Shown: positions 22,950 through 32,000 of the stretch, one piece after another
Layout of the letters: every line of letters starts with the position of its first letter
Numbering within the stretch: the first letter of the stretch is position 1
Virus record (IMG/VR): IMGVR_UViG_3300014838_000030
Location: 1 to 49,388 of that record
DNA length: 49,388 nt
Source of the DNA: a virus
Reading direction: 5' to 3' (one strand)
Notes under the pieces: model-generated
Told to the model about the DNA's origin: nothing
Database searches by the model: none
Seen by the model: the letters and a program-made list of their open reading frames with translations, nothing else
Translations under genes and position numbers: made by a program

Positions 22950-24487
22950 CTATTCCCTCATCTCAATTTGTCGGAGCAACCCCCAGCGTACTCAATGCCG
23001 GAGGTGCCGGTCTGGTCCTTAATGGCCTATTTATGACCGAAAGTTTGCTGATGCCAACAGGGACGGTTTCCAGTTTCTCAGGTTCAAGCGCAGTGGGAGC
23101 TTTCTTCGGTTTGGCTTCACCTGAATACGCGGCCTCTTTGATCTATTTCGCCGGATATAGTACGGCTACTCTTGCTCCTTCGGCGATGCTTTTTGCTCCT
23201 TATAATGCGGCTAATCGAGCTGGATTCGTCAATTCAGGGAGTTGGCTAAATACTCCCTTAGCTACGCTTACTGCGATTACGCCAGGTACGCTCACCGTTA
23301 CTGTCGCTGGGGTAGCAGAGACTTCCAGCAGCATCAATCTTTCGGCTGCTAGTAGTTTCAGCAACGCAGCCGCTCTCATCAGTGCGGCATTCACCTCTCC
23401 TGTTTTTGCGGTAACTTTCAGCGCTACAAGCGGTCAATTCATCATCACCAGCACGGCGACTGGGGCGAGCGAAACGGTCATTTTTCCGACTGGCACTATT
23501 GCCGCCGGACTTCTGTTTACTCAGGCTACGGGAGCTACACTATCCCAAGGGGCGGCACTCGATACTCCGACTTCCGCAATGGCAAATGCCTGGGCACATT
23601 CTCAAAATTGGGAATCGATGGTTACCTTATTCGAACCGAATCTAGCCAACAAAGAACTTTTCGCGGCCTGGTTTACAGCTCAGTCGGAAAACGTAGTTTG
23701 GTTGGCTTGGGATAGTGATGCACAAGCAAGCGTTAGTGGCGCTACAGAGCCGTTTGGGGTAGTTGCTATTGCGAATGCCTATAACGGTCTCGCTTGCATT
23801 GGTGGCGACCCTGCGATCCTTAATTTGTCCACTACGCCCGTAGGTTCCACTCTCGCTAGCCTAGTGATGAATATCGCCATTTTCATTTCTGGGGCAATCG
23901 CCTCTATCAACTTCAACGAAGAAAACGGGAAAACAAATTTAACTTTCCTTTCACAATCAGGATTAACTCCAGCTTGTGCAAATCAGCAAACCTATCAGAA
24001 TCTCGTGGCCAACGGGTATTCGACATATTGCGCCGTAGCGACTCGCAATCAAGGGTTTAATTTTTTCGCGAACTCCAACATGCCCGGCATCTTCCCCTGG
24101 CTTAACACTTTCATCGGGAATGCCTGGTTGAGCGATCAGCTCAATGTTGCCAATCTAACATTGCTCACTACCGTCGGGTCTCTGGCGTACAATGCCAACG
24201 GGTATGGGCTGCTTCGCACCGCGCTTGTCGGAGGCCCTATCGCGGCCGCTCTCAATTTCGGCCAAATTCAGACTGGCGTAACTCTTTCCAGTAGTCAAAT
24301 TGCCGACATTACCAGCAAACTCGGGGCGAGCTATGCCACGCTCATATCGACTCAAGGGTACTATCTCCAGATTCAAGACCCTGGGGCAACGGTGCGGCAA
24401 CAGCGCGGTACTCCGATTGTCAATCTTTACTACACTGACGGCGGCAGCATTCAATCAATCCAGATGGGTTCGATCGACGTACTCTAG
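22946..24487 (+). CDS. Contractile tail sheath (DUF3383-like)
   Basis: 513 aa, starting in overlap with the terminator gene. Sheath-like features: LVLNGLFMTESLLMPTGTVS, SSAVGAFFGLASPEYAASLI YFAGY near the N-terminus; an internal immunoglobulin-like insert (about 110-200); and a conserved C-terminus, PGATVRQQRGTPIVNLYYTD GG. The DUF3383 family forms the contractile sheath in Bcep781-like phages, so the virion is a myophage. Confidence 0.85.
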   Translation: MTIPSSQFVGATPSVLNAGGAGLVLNGLFMTESLLMPTGTVSSFSGSSAVGAFFGLASPEYAASLIYFAGYSTATLAPSAMLFAPYNAANRAGFVNSGSWLNTPLATLTAITPGTLTVTVAGVAETSSSINLSAASSFSNAAALISAAFTSPVFAVTFSATSGQFIITSTATGASETVIFPTGTIAAGLLFTQATGATLSQGAALDTPTSAMANAWAHSQNWESMVTLFEPNLANKELFAAWFTAQSENVVWLAWDSDAQASVSGATEPFGVVAIANAYNGLACIGGDPAILNLSTTPVGSTLASLVMNIAIFISGAIASINFNEENGKTNLTFLSQSGLTPACANQQTYQNLVANGYSTYCAVATRNQGFNFFANSNMPGIFPWLNTFIGNAWLSDQLNVANLTLLTTVGSLAYNANGYGLLRTALVGGPIAAALNFGQIQTGVTLSSSQIADITSKLGASYATLISTQGYYLQIQDPGATVRQQRGTPIVNLYYTDGGSIQSIQMGSIDVL

Positions 24488-24506
24488 CCTCATGGGAGCA
24501 TAAGCA

Positions 24507-24938
24507 ATGTCCGATATTACCAGTGCAAATTCTATCGTTTCTATAACTGTCGCCGGCCTGTACACAACTCCCGTCATTCTTGAGGGATATTCGGCGGATT
24601 CAGCTTGGAATAGCGACAACCGGACCGGGGCTGAAGTACAGCGAGGAGTCGACGGAAGGCAGACTGCCGGTGTTGTTAAAAATCCCACAAAGCAGACCTT
24701 CCATTTTCAAGCAGACTCTCCCAGTGTGGCTGTTTTCGAAGCCATCGACACGGCTCAAGACATTACGAACACCATCTACTACATTTCGGCTACCATCACT
24801 TTGCCTGGGCCAGGAAAGGTCTACAGCGGAGTTCGGGGGGTGCTTACGGACGTAAAGCCGATCCCTGATGCCGGCAAGGTCTTGCAGGCTGTCGAGTACG
24901 TCATCTCCTGGGAAAGCTTGAGGTCTTCCATTGCGTAA
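24507..24938 (+). CDS. Tail tube protein (DUF3277-like)
   Basis: 143 aa directly after the sheath gene. The pattern (SIVSITVAGLYTTPVILEGY SADSAWNSDN, GVDGRQTAG, PSVAVFEAIDTAQD, GVLTDVKPIPDAGKVLQAVEYVIS) is that of small beta-barrel tube proteins. Hexameric rings stacked inside the sheath would form the DNA channel. Its stop overlaps the TTG start of the chaperone gene. Confidence 0.8.
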   Translation: MSDITSANSIVSITVAGLYTTPVILEGYSADSAWNSDNRTGAEVQRGVDGRQTAGVVKNPTKQTFHFQADSPSVAVFEAIDTAQDITNTIYYISATITLPGPGKVYSGVRGVLTDVKPIPDAGKVLQAVEYVISWESLRSSIA

Positions 24939-25401
24939 GGTAATCACGTATTCAATCGCGTCAGAAGGGCGAGATGCGGGGAAGCTCTTTCAGCTTACTG
25001 AGATGAGCGCGTCCAAAGGGGAAGCGTGGGCATTGCGCGTGTTCATTGGGCTTCTGCAAGGCAACGTGAATATTCCACCCGGCATATTCGAAAATCTCGG
25101 GATGGCTGCACTTGCTGAGTTCGGTATGCGAGCACTTACCACCCTCAAGTGGGATGTCTTGGAACCATTGCTCCGAGAGATGTTTGAAGGAGTGCAGATA
25201 ATTCCTGATCCCAAAGTTTTAACGGTGGTGCGAGGTTTACAGGGGGAAGATGGGGATTATGACATTGAGGAGGTCCCTACTCGGGTCGAACTTCGCATTC
25301 AAATTTGGAATTTGAACATGGGTTTTTTGAAGGCCGCGCTCGCATTCCTCCAGCATCAAGTAGAGGGCGTGGCCACAAAGCATTCTCATACAAAAGCGTA
25401 A
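24931..25401 (+). CDS. Tail assembly chaperone (G-type)
   Basis: 156 aa starting at TTG 24931, inside the end of the tube gene. Position between tube and tape measure identifies it as the tail assembly chaperone (E/G/gpG class). The zero-frame ends HSHTKA followed by TAA. Just before the stop lies A-AAA-G (25392-25396), and the -1 frame stays open to 25541, as expected for a programmed frameshift giving a longer G-T form. Confidence 0.75.
   Translation: MRKVITYSIASEGRDAGKLFQLTEMSASKGEAWALRVFIGLLQGNVNIPPGIFENLGMAALAEFGMRALTTLKWDVLEPLLREMFEGVQIIPDPKVLTVVRGLQGEDGDYDIEEVPTRVELRIQIWNLNMGFLKAALAFLQHQVEGVATKHSHTKA
25390..25396 (+). other. Probable -1 ribosomal frameshift site
   Basis: Zero-frame codons ACA-AAA-GCG-TAA. 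Slippage of AAA back by one on the A-AAA-G run enters the -1 frame (AAA AGC GTA AGC), which reads on through 25541. The A-AAA-G tetramer is a known efficient -1 slip sequence in bacteria, and the in-frame stop two codons later would give the pause or terminate unshifted ribosomes. Confidence 0.55.
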
Positions 25402-25541
25402 GCAATGTCATCGGCGTTCTAGTGTCTCGTCGAATGGCGACTTTGCATGAACTCGATACGGTTTACGGTGTGGAGGATGCCTATAACCTTTTGGAGATCA
25501 TAAAGGTTGATGATTACAACAATCGACCGAAGGATGACTAA
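25392..25541 (+). CDS. Tail assembly chaperone, -1 frame extension (T-type)
   Basis: About 49 residues in the -1 frame: SVSNVIGVLVSRRMATLHEL, DTVYGVEDAYNLLEIIKVDD YNNRPKDD. The LHELDTVYG-x-ED-x-(Y/F)-x-LLEIIxVD pattern is typical of the T domain of phage chaperone fusions that contact the tape measure. An internal ATG at 25434 has no binding site, so fusion by frameshift is favoured. Its stop overlaps the tape measure start (TAATG). Confidence 0.62.
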   Translation, partial: KSVSNVIGVLVSRRMATLHELDTVYGVEDAYNLLEIIKVDDYNNRPKDD

Positions 25542-27343
25542 TGCCCACCATAATCGATTCCTTGACGGTAATGCTGGGCCTCGATAGTAAAGGTCTACAA
25601 CAAGGAGCGTCTAAAGCCAAACAAGATTTAGATTCGATTGAGAAGAGCGCGTCGAAGACTGAGAAAACTGTAGGGGGCTTGCATACCGGCCTGGTCACGC
25701 TACTTTCACTCATTGGCGGAACGATGGCCATCAAGGGTTTCGTGCAAGACTTTATTGATACAAACGCTCAACTTGATAGGTTATCCAAGAATCTCGCTGT
25801 CAGTGTTTCCGGCATCACGCAATGGGGGAATGCCGTAGAGCACGTCGGAGGTTCGGCGCAGGGTTTTCAAAGCACCTTGACGATGCTATCTAAAGCCCAG
25901 ACGCAAATGAAACTAACGGGTGAATCTAGCCTAATTCCCTACTTCAGCATGATGGGTATTTCGATGGTGGGGGTGGGCGGGAAGGCCCGCACGGTGACAG
26001 ATGAGCTTCTAGATATGGCGAGCTTTGCGGAGGGCAAGGACCGCCCCACAATGCACAATATGTTTGCCATGATGGGCATTGACGAAGGTACGATCAATCT
26101 TCTGCTAACTGGTCGCAAAGAGCTTGAAATTACACTCGCTCGACAGAAGGCTTATGGAGATCAACTCGCGAAACTCACACCGGCAGCCACTCGATTACAG
26201 GATAGTATTGTTGGCCTGAAGCAACAGTTCACACTCTTTGGGCTCGGCCTACTTCAGGACGCTTTGCCTGGGATTGAGGCAATCTTCAAAGGATTGGAGA
26301 GGTTTGGTAACTGGTGCCAGAATAACGAAGAGTTCATCGTCGATTTTCTTAAAGTTATGGGAGTGGGCCTGATAGCTGTGGGATTAGCCGCATCCCCTAT
26401 AACTCTTACAGTCGCCGCAGTGGTAGCTTTGGGAGCTGGGATTGCGCTACTGTGGCAGGATTATCAGGTTTGGAAGCGCGGCGGCGATAGCCTTATCGAT
26501 TGGTCCAAGTGGGAACCGGGAATCAATGCTGCAAAAGAAGGAGTCTTAGGCTTAATTGATTTATTCGATCAGTTAATGTCAAAGATTCATGCACTCGGGA
26601 AGTTAGGGGGAGTTCTTTCCGATCCCTCAAAATCTCCAATTGAAAAGATGAAAGCTGTTTGGGATGTGGTCGCTCGCGATGAAGCTAATTTTGTTCCGAA
26701 TCCAGTTAAACCCGGCATTGCTCCGATAGCTCCTAGTGCCGGCGGTCAGTTCAAAGATCGTGCGATGGCTTATTACATGAAGCGCGGATGGTCGCAAGTG
26801 CAAGCGGCTGGTATTGTCTCTAACCTCATCGCTGAAAGTGGAGGTAATCCTAAGGCAGTCGGAGATAAAGGACAAGCGATAGGTGTTGCTCAATGGCATC
26901 CTGATAGACAAGCTGCTTTCAAAAAATGGTCCGGAGTCGATATTCGCGATTCTACAGAGGGTCAACAACTCGCCTTCGTGCAATATGAATTGACTCAAGG
27001 GGATTACAAAAACGTAGGTAATATTCTGAAACAACAGACCTCGGGCTATAGTTCGGGTTCTACGGTGTCGCGAGGTTATGAGCGGCCCGCAGACGTGATT
27101 GGTGAAGCCAATAGGCGCGGTAACTTTGCCCAGTCTCTTGCGGGTATTCCGATGGCCTCTAATTATGCCGCCACTCCTAGTAGTGGTTCTGCGGCTCAAA
27201 GCGTTAGCAATAGCCGCACTATTAACATAGCCAGTCTTACAATTCATTCGCAGGCAACGGATGCTGCCGGTATCGCCAATGACTTTGCGAATGAACTCGA
27301 TTATCTTCTGGTTTCGCAAGCTAACAGCGGGATGGTTCCCTAA
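25541..27343 (+). CDS. Tape measure protein with C-terminal tail lysozyme
   Basis: 600 aa. N-terminal coiled coil (SKAKQDLDSIEKSASKTEKT), a hydrophobic transmembrane-like stretch about 275-305 (GVGLIAVGLAASPITLTVAA VVALGAG), and at about 400-530 a phage tail lysozyme domain: VQAAGIVSNLIAESGGNPKA followed by GDKGQAIGVAQWHPDRQAAF (catalytic Glu in AESGG; GVAQW). It sets tail length and helps breach peptidoglycan. At 600 residues the tail should be short to medium. Confidence 0.82.
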   Translation: MPTIIDSLTVMLGLDSKGLQQGASKAKQDLDSIEKSASKTEKTVGGLHTGLVTLLSLIGGTMAIKGFVQDFIDTNAQLDRLSKNLAVSVSGITQWGNAVEHVGGSAQGFQSTLTMLSKAQTQMKLTGESSLIPYFSMMGISMVGVGGKARTVTDELLDMASFAEGKDRPTMHNMFAMMGIDEGTINLLLTGRKELEITLARQKAYGDQLAKLTPAATRLQDSIVGLKQQFTLFGLGLLQDALPGIEAIFKGLERFGNWCQNNEEFIVDFLKVMGVGLIAVGLAASPITLTVAAVVALGAGIALLWQDYQVWKRGGDSLIDWSKWEPGINAAKEGVLGLIDLFDQLMSKIHALGKLGGVLSDPSKSPIEKMKAVWDVVARDEANFVPNPVKPGIAPIAPSAGGQFKDRAMAYYMKRGWSQVQAAGIVSNLIAESGGNPKAVGDKGQAIGVAQWHPDRQAAFKKWSGVDIRDSTEGQQLAFVQYELTQGDYKNVGNILKQQTSGYSSGSTVSRGYERPADVIGEANRRGNFAQSLAGIPMASNYAATPSSGSAAQSVSNSRTINIASLTIHSQATDAAGIANDFANELDYLLVSQANSGMVP

Positions 27344-27981
27344 TGTCATCTACTATTGCGCTCGCCAGCATCGGGGAAGTCGGAACTGTCCTTCTGAACG
27401 CCATTCAGAGCCAGACTCAATGGGGCATATTCGATTCAGACGGCAATCAGCTCGGGTCAACTTCAAGTGGCGGAAATGCTTTGCTTACAGCAGTACTTGG
27501 ATCAGGCCCAGTTCTATCTACTAATTCCTTCGAGTTCAAGCGTGAGACGCGGGTATCGGACTTTCCGGTCGAGGACGGGGGATTCGCAAGTTACAACAAA
27601 GTCGTGCTTCCCGGAGAGCCTACGGTACGCTATTGCTTCAGTGGCAGTCTTGCTGACCGTACAAGCTTCCTGACGCAATTGGACGCAGCTTGCCAGTCCA
27701 CAGCGCTCTACAGTGTTGCTACTCCAGAGATCAATTACTACGAATACACAATCGTCGATTACAGCATCATTCGGCGCGCCGATAGTGGGGCCAATATGCT
27801 CATCGTTGAATTGCATCTTCGGGAGATCAGAGAGGTTTCTGTAAGCTATTCAACTACTCAGAGTGCAATCACTAACCCTCAGAATGCAGCATCTTCATCT
27901 GCATCTAGTAGCGGTATTGTGCAACCCTCAACTCCAGGCACTTCGACTTTGAACAGTATCACAACCCAACTGTTTAATTAA
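27343..27981 (+). CDS. Baseplate-associated protein (212 aa)
   Basis: Follows the tape measure with a TAATG overlap. Conserved segment NSFEFKRETRVSDFPVEDGG FASYNKVVLPGEPTVRY, then TPEINYYEYTIVDYSIIRRA D. I have seen this pattern in phage baseplate or hub proteins next to the tape measure in contractile phages, but cannot name the family with certainty. The C-terminus is a Ser-rich tail. Confidence 0.6.
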   Translation: MSSTIALASIGEVGTVLLNAIQSQTQWGIFDSDGNQLGSTSSGGNALLTAVLGSGPVLSTNSFEFKRETRVSDFPVEDGGFASYNKVVLPGEPTVRYCFSGSLADRTSFLTQLDAACQSTALYSVATPEINYYEYTIVDYSIIRRADSGANMLIVELHLREIREVSVSYSTTQSAITNPQNAASSSASSSGIVQPSTPGTSTLNSITTQLFN

Positions 27982-27987
27982 GGTGAT

Positions 27988-29016
27988 ATGCCGCAGACGA
28001 TTCCAATTCAGGCAGTAGCGAATCAGATAGTCCTCTGCGTCTTAGGGGGCCAGAATTGCCAGATCAATATCTATCTACGCAACGACAGCATCTTCGTAGA
28101 CCTGAATTCCAATGGAACCGACATGTGCATCGGTTGCTTAGCTCTAAATGCCGTGCCGATCGATGCTTGCAATTCCTACGATGGCTTCCAAGGAAATCTC
28201 TATTTCATCGACACTCAAGGTACTGACGATCCCGAATACACCGGATTCAATTCCCGTTGGGTGCTGGTTTACCTGACGGCCGCCGAAGTGCTTGAAACTG
28301 CCTTTGCAGCGGTGGGTATCCCGAGTATCTTGCAACTTGCCGAAATATTGCAAATCACTTCATCCTCCGGAGGAAACTTTACTATAGCGCACGGTCTCGG
28401 GGCAGTTCCCCCCGTGCTGGAAATTGTCCCTACATCCTCAGGGGCTATATGGGGTCAAAGCACATTCGCAGATAGTATCAACATCTACCTGGTGGCCTCT
28501 GACGCTGCCGTGAGGGCCACTGTGCTCGTCTACACGCTTCCGACTATAGCTGAGGTAACTAAAGCTAGTCCCGTTGTCCTACCGCCGGCGGCCACTCTTG
28601 CGTTGAGTGCTCCGTCCTATAGTCAGTTTGCTCTACCTCACGGACTCGGTCATATTCCCAGTCTGATTGAGATACTTCCGACATCCTTCGGTTGGGTGTG
28701 GGAATCGGACGCGGCTGACGATAGCAACCTCTACTTTACGGCTTCAGGTGAAGGGGTCACTGCGAAGATAACTGTATTCCGAATGGCCAACACCTCCATA
28801 AACATTACGGAGTCGGCTACTATATTGTCAGTGACTTCGAGTGCCCCCGGTGTCTTCAGTACGCCTCATGGTTTATTGGCGACTCCGAGTCGCATCAACA
28901 TTTTCATGCTTTCGGCCGGTCAGATTATTGCGCAAACGCCAGCATTCGACGCGACCAATGTGTACCTCGATGCTTCCGATACCGGCCTAATCGCACTCGT
29001 TTCTGTCTACGCATAG
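27988..29016 (+). CDS. Baseplate plug-like protein with three HGLG modules
   Basis: 342 aa. Residues 1-100 (QIVLCVLGGQNCQINIYLRN DSIFVDL ... CIGCLALNAVPI ... GFNSRWVLVYLTAAE) resemble the small plug protein of contractile baseplates (cyanophage Pam3 gp18-like), normally about 100-130 aa. Here three tandem modules are appended at about 119-183, 200-265 and 277-342, each with xxHGL(G)xxP, then S-x-G-x-x-W, then D-x-x-N-(I/L/V)-Y and a final V-x-V-(Y/F). They may point outward as host- or fibre-binding domains. Confidence 0.68.
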   Translation: MPQTIPIQAVANQIVLCVLGGQNCQINIYLRNDSIFVDLNSNGTDMCIGCLALNAVPIDACNSYDGFQGNLYFIDTQGTDDPEYTGFNSRWVLVYLTAAEVLETAFAAVGIPSILQLAEILQITSSSGGNFTIAHGLGAVPPVLEIVPTSSGAIWGQSTFADSINIYLVASDAAVRATVLVYTLPTIAEVTKASPVVLPPAATLALSAPSYSQFALPHGLGHIPSLIEILPTSFGWVWESDAADDSNLYFTASGEGVTAKITVFRMANTSINITESATILSVTSSAPGVFSTPHGLLATPSRINIFMLSAGQIIAQTPAFDATNVYLDASDTGLIALVSVYA

Positions 29017-29024
29017 GAGTTCAA

Positions 29025-32000
29025 ATGATCCGTAAATTCGTCATTCTGTGGCTGTTCAGTTGTGTCGCCGCATTGGCTCAAAACCCTCAGTCTCAGCAGG
29101 CCCCTATCTTTGCGGCCAATGCGAAATATACCAACGGCACTGCTCCTGGATATGCCCCTTGCGGGAATGGTGAGACGAATTGCTCATCAGTCACTGGTTT
29201 GAGCTTACAAATTGGACCCGGCACGGCGAATTGCAGTGGGACTATTGTCGAGTATGCCGGCGGTATCTTGACCCTTCCTGCGAGTTCAACCAACTATGTC
29301 TATCTCAATAGTTCCGCAAGTTGCACTCCCGCAACGAAGACAACAGCCTTTGTGTCAAGCGATATTCCTATCGCTAAGATCGTGACAGGCGCATCGAGCA
29401 TTACGACCTTTGATGATGTGAGAACACCCTTCTTCGTTCCCAGCAGCGGGGGCGGCGGAACGCCAGCTAGCCCAAATCTATCGGTCCAATTTAATAATGG
29501 GGGCGTATTCGGCGCGGCTCAGGTTGGCGGACATCTCCAAAATGACTCAATACTACAAACGACGGGGGGTAATATTCTCAATGCGGGCGGAACGGTCAGT
29601 GGGACTACAGGGACCTCATGTTTCGGCGATTCCAATATGGCCGAATTCGGCTTGCCGTCTTACCCCGGACTCTCGCCCGATGGAACATGCCTCGGATTAG
29701 CGAATGACCTAAGCGGAGGCGTCTATACCAATTACGGGACGTCGGGATCAAACGTTGCAGACGGGACAGATATTGTATTCGGAGTATTTCCTACGGTCCC
29801 TGATTATGGTAACACCATCAATATCATGCAGTATGGCACTAACAACGCCAGGGAGGAGCAAAACTGCATCAATGCCGGGACGTGTGCTAATTGGCATCTT
29901 GAATTCCGCGAAACCTTCGAAGCGATGATCGATTGGATAGCTACCAGCAGCACATACAAAACTCTAGCATCGGTCTTTACTCAGACAGGCACGTGGACTT
30001 CACCACAGCAGGTTGCAATCGCAAAAGGCCTATCTTACCCTGGATATGGATACAACGCTGGCGATACACTACAAATCAACTGCTCCTCCGGGACGGGCCC
30101 TGTTCTAACGATCAGTGCCACGTCGAATCTGGTGGTCCCTATTACGGCATGGAGCAATCTTAGCGGAACCTCGCTGACGTTGACGGTTCAGAATCTCTAT
30201 ACAGTTCCCCGAGTTGGAACGCTGATTTCTCTTTCCGGCTTCACCGTCACGCCGGCTCTAAATTCGGTTGCCAATGCGTCGGTCGTTAGTGTGCTGGGAC
30301 AGACCTTTACCGTATCGTTCACCCAAACGCCCGGTTCCAACACCGAATCCGGTACTTCAACAACGGCAAACGGGATCGGAAGTTCGCATATTACAGGATA
30401 CGGTTCAGGGTGTCCTGCATCTACCTATCCTTTCCAAACCTACACCACGACGGCCATTACCGGAACCGGAGCGGGCGCGCTGGTAAATGTCTTCATCTCC
30501 GGGACTACGCCGCTCACTTCATCGACCATTGGCGATACCGCTTACTATATGGTGACTATTCCGCAGAACGGCATACTCGATTTCTGGTATGCCAAATATT
30601 CGACTGGGGGCGGGGCGTTCTCGGTTGGGACAAATCTTAATGGAACTTTGCAAGACGACATCTCCGGGCAGACTAACATTTCCAACGTGGTAATTGGCGA
30701 GGGTTCGTTTTCCTATCCGGTCCAAGGCGCTCTAGCACATTTTCATGGATTGACTCCGGGACCGCAGACAATCACGGTTACTCACGTAAGCGCAGGAACA
30801 GTTGGCTTTTATGGAATTGGATTACCGCCAAACAACATTCTGCGAGGATCGACTGGACCAAACCTCACAATGAGCGGCATTATCCCGCAGCAGATTCAAG
30901 GTACCTCGCAGGATGCGGTAATTGCAGGATGGATTTCGACGTATAACACTTTGGAAAATCAGGCTTATCAGGAAGCGCGGAACGACGGTTTACCTGTCGT
31001 GTTCTTCCTTCCTAAGCTAGATGGTAATCTGGACTTCACTTCGACGACTCCAACAGTGATTAACGGCCAATCTGTCATCGCACCAAACTGTACGGCAAAC
31101 ACCACCCCTCCGCTACATCTCAATGGTGGGTTTGGGTGTGGGCAGGATCATCTAAAGCAACAATTCGAGTATTACAGTCAAGCTTTTGGCGTAGGTAATA
31201 CGGTTCTAGCGAATGCGAACAATATTCAGGCAAACATGCCACAGCAGACTTCTTTGGGTCAAGGTGTGATTGGAAATGGCTTAGGAGTCATCGGCGCAGG
31301 ATCAGACTTCGCGCCGGGATTGTGGGTTTTGTCGAAGAACGGCTCTTTTGCTGGATATGATATGTTTACTCCGGGTATCGTCACTCAATATGGCGGTGGA
31401 CTTCCGGCGAACGGATACGACACCGACTTGGTAGCTCCATCTAACTATGCGCAAGGGATCGACACTTACGCCACAAATCCGACATCTCAAGCTGGGGTCG
31501 TGCGCCAAGTTGGGTACGGCGCTAATGCTTGGGAATTATTCGGTCAGAGCGCGGCGACTTCGGGGGCAGATGCAAGCTCGAACGCTATCGTTTTCTATGC
31601 TCCTGAGTGGAACGGATCGGCTAGCTCCAATATCCCGCTCTTCCAATGTTTTTACAGGCACAGCAGACCGGCAGGAATTTCCAGCCCTCTGTTTGCCTGC
31701 AACTTTGCTAGTACGCAGGCTACGGGAACGCAGCAGTATAGCATCACTGGATCTACGGGGTCCGGCTATCAGTTTAATTTGGGAACTACAGCGAGTGCAG
31801 CAAACAATGTAATAACTTTAGGGACTCCAACTAATAGCGCCGGATGGAACCCCAATGGCGTGAGCGGAACTCCGATGATGGGGGCGAGTACGACACCGAT
31901 AGTGAGCGCGCCGTGTATTGGCACTAACTCATCCGGGCAGGTGGGAGCGGGGACGTGTTCGCTCCCAGCAGGAACGCAATATCAACAGCTCACTTATAAT

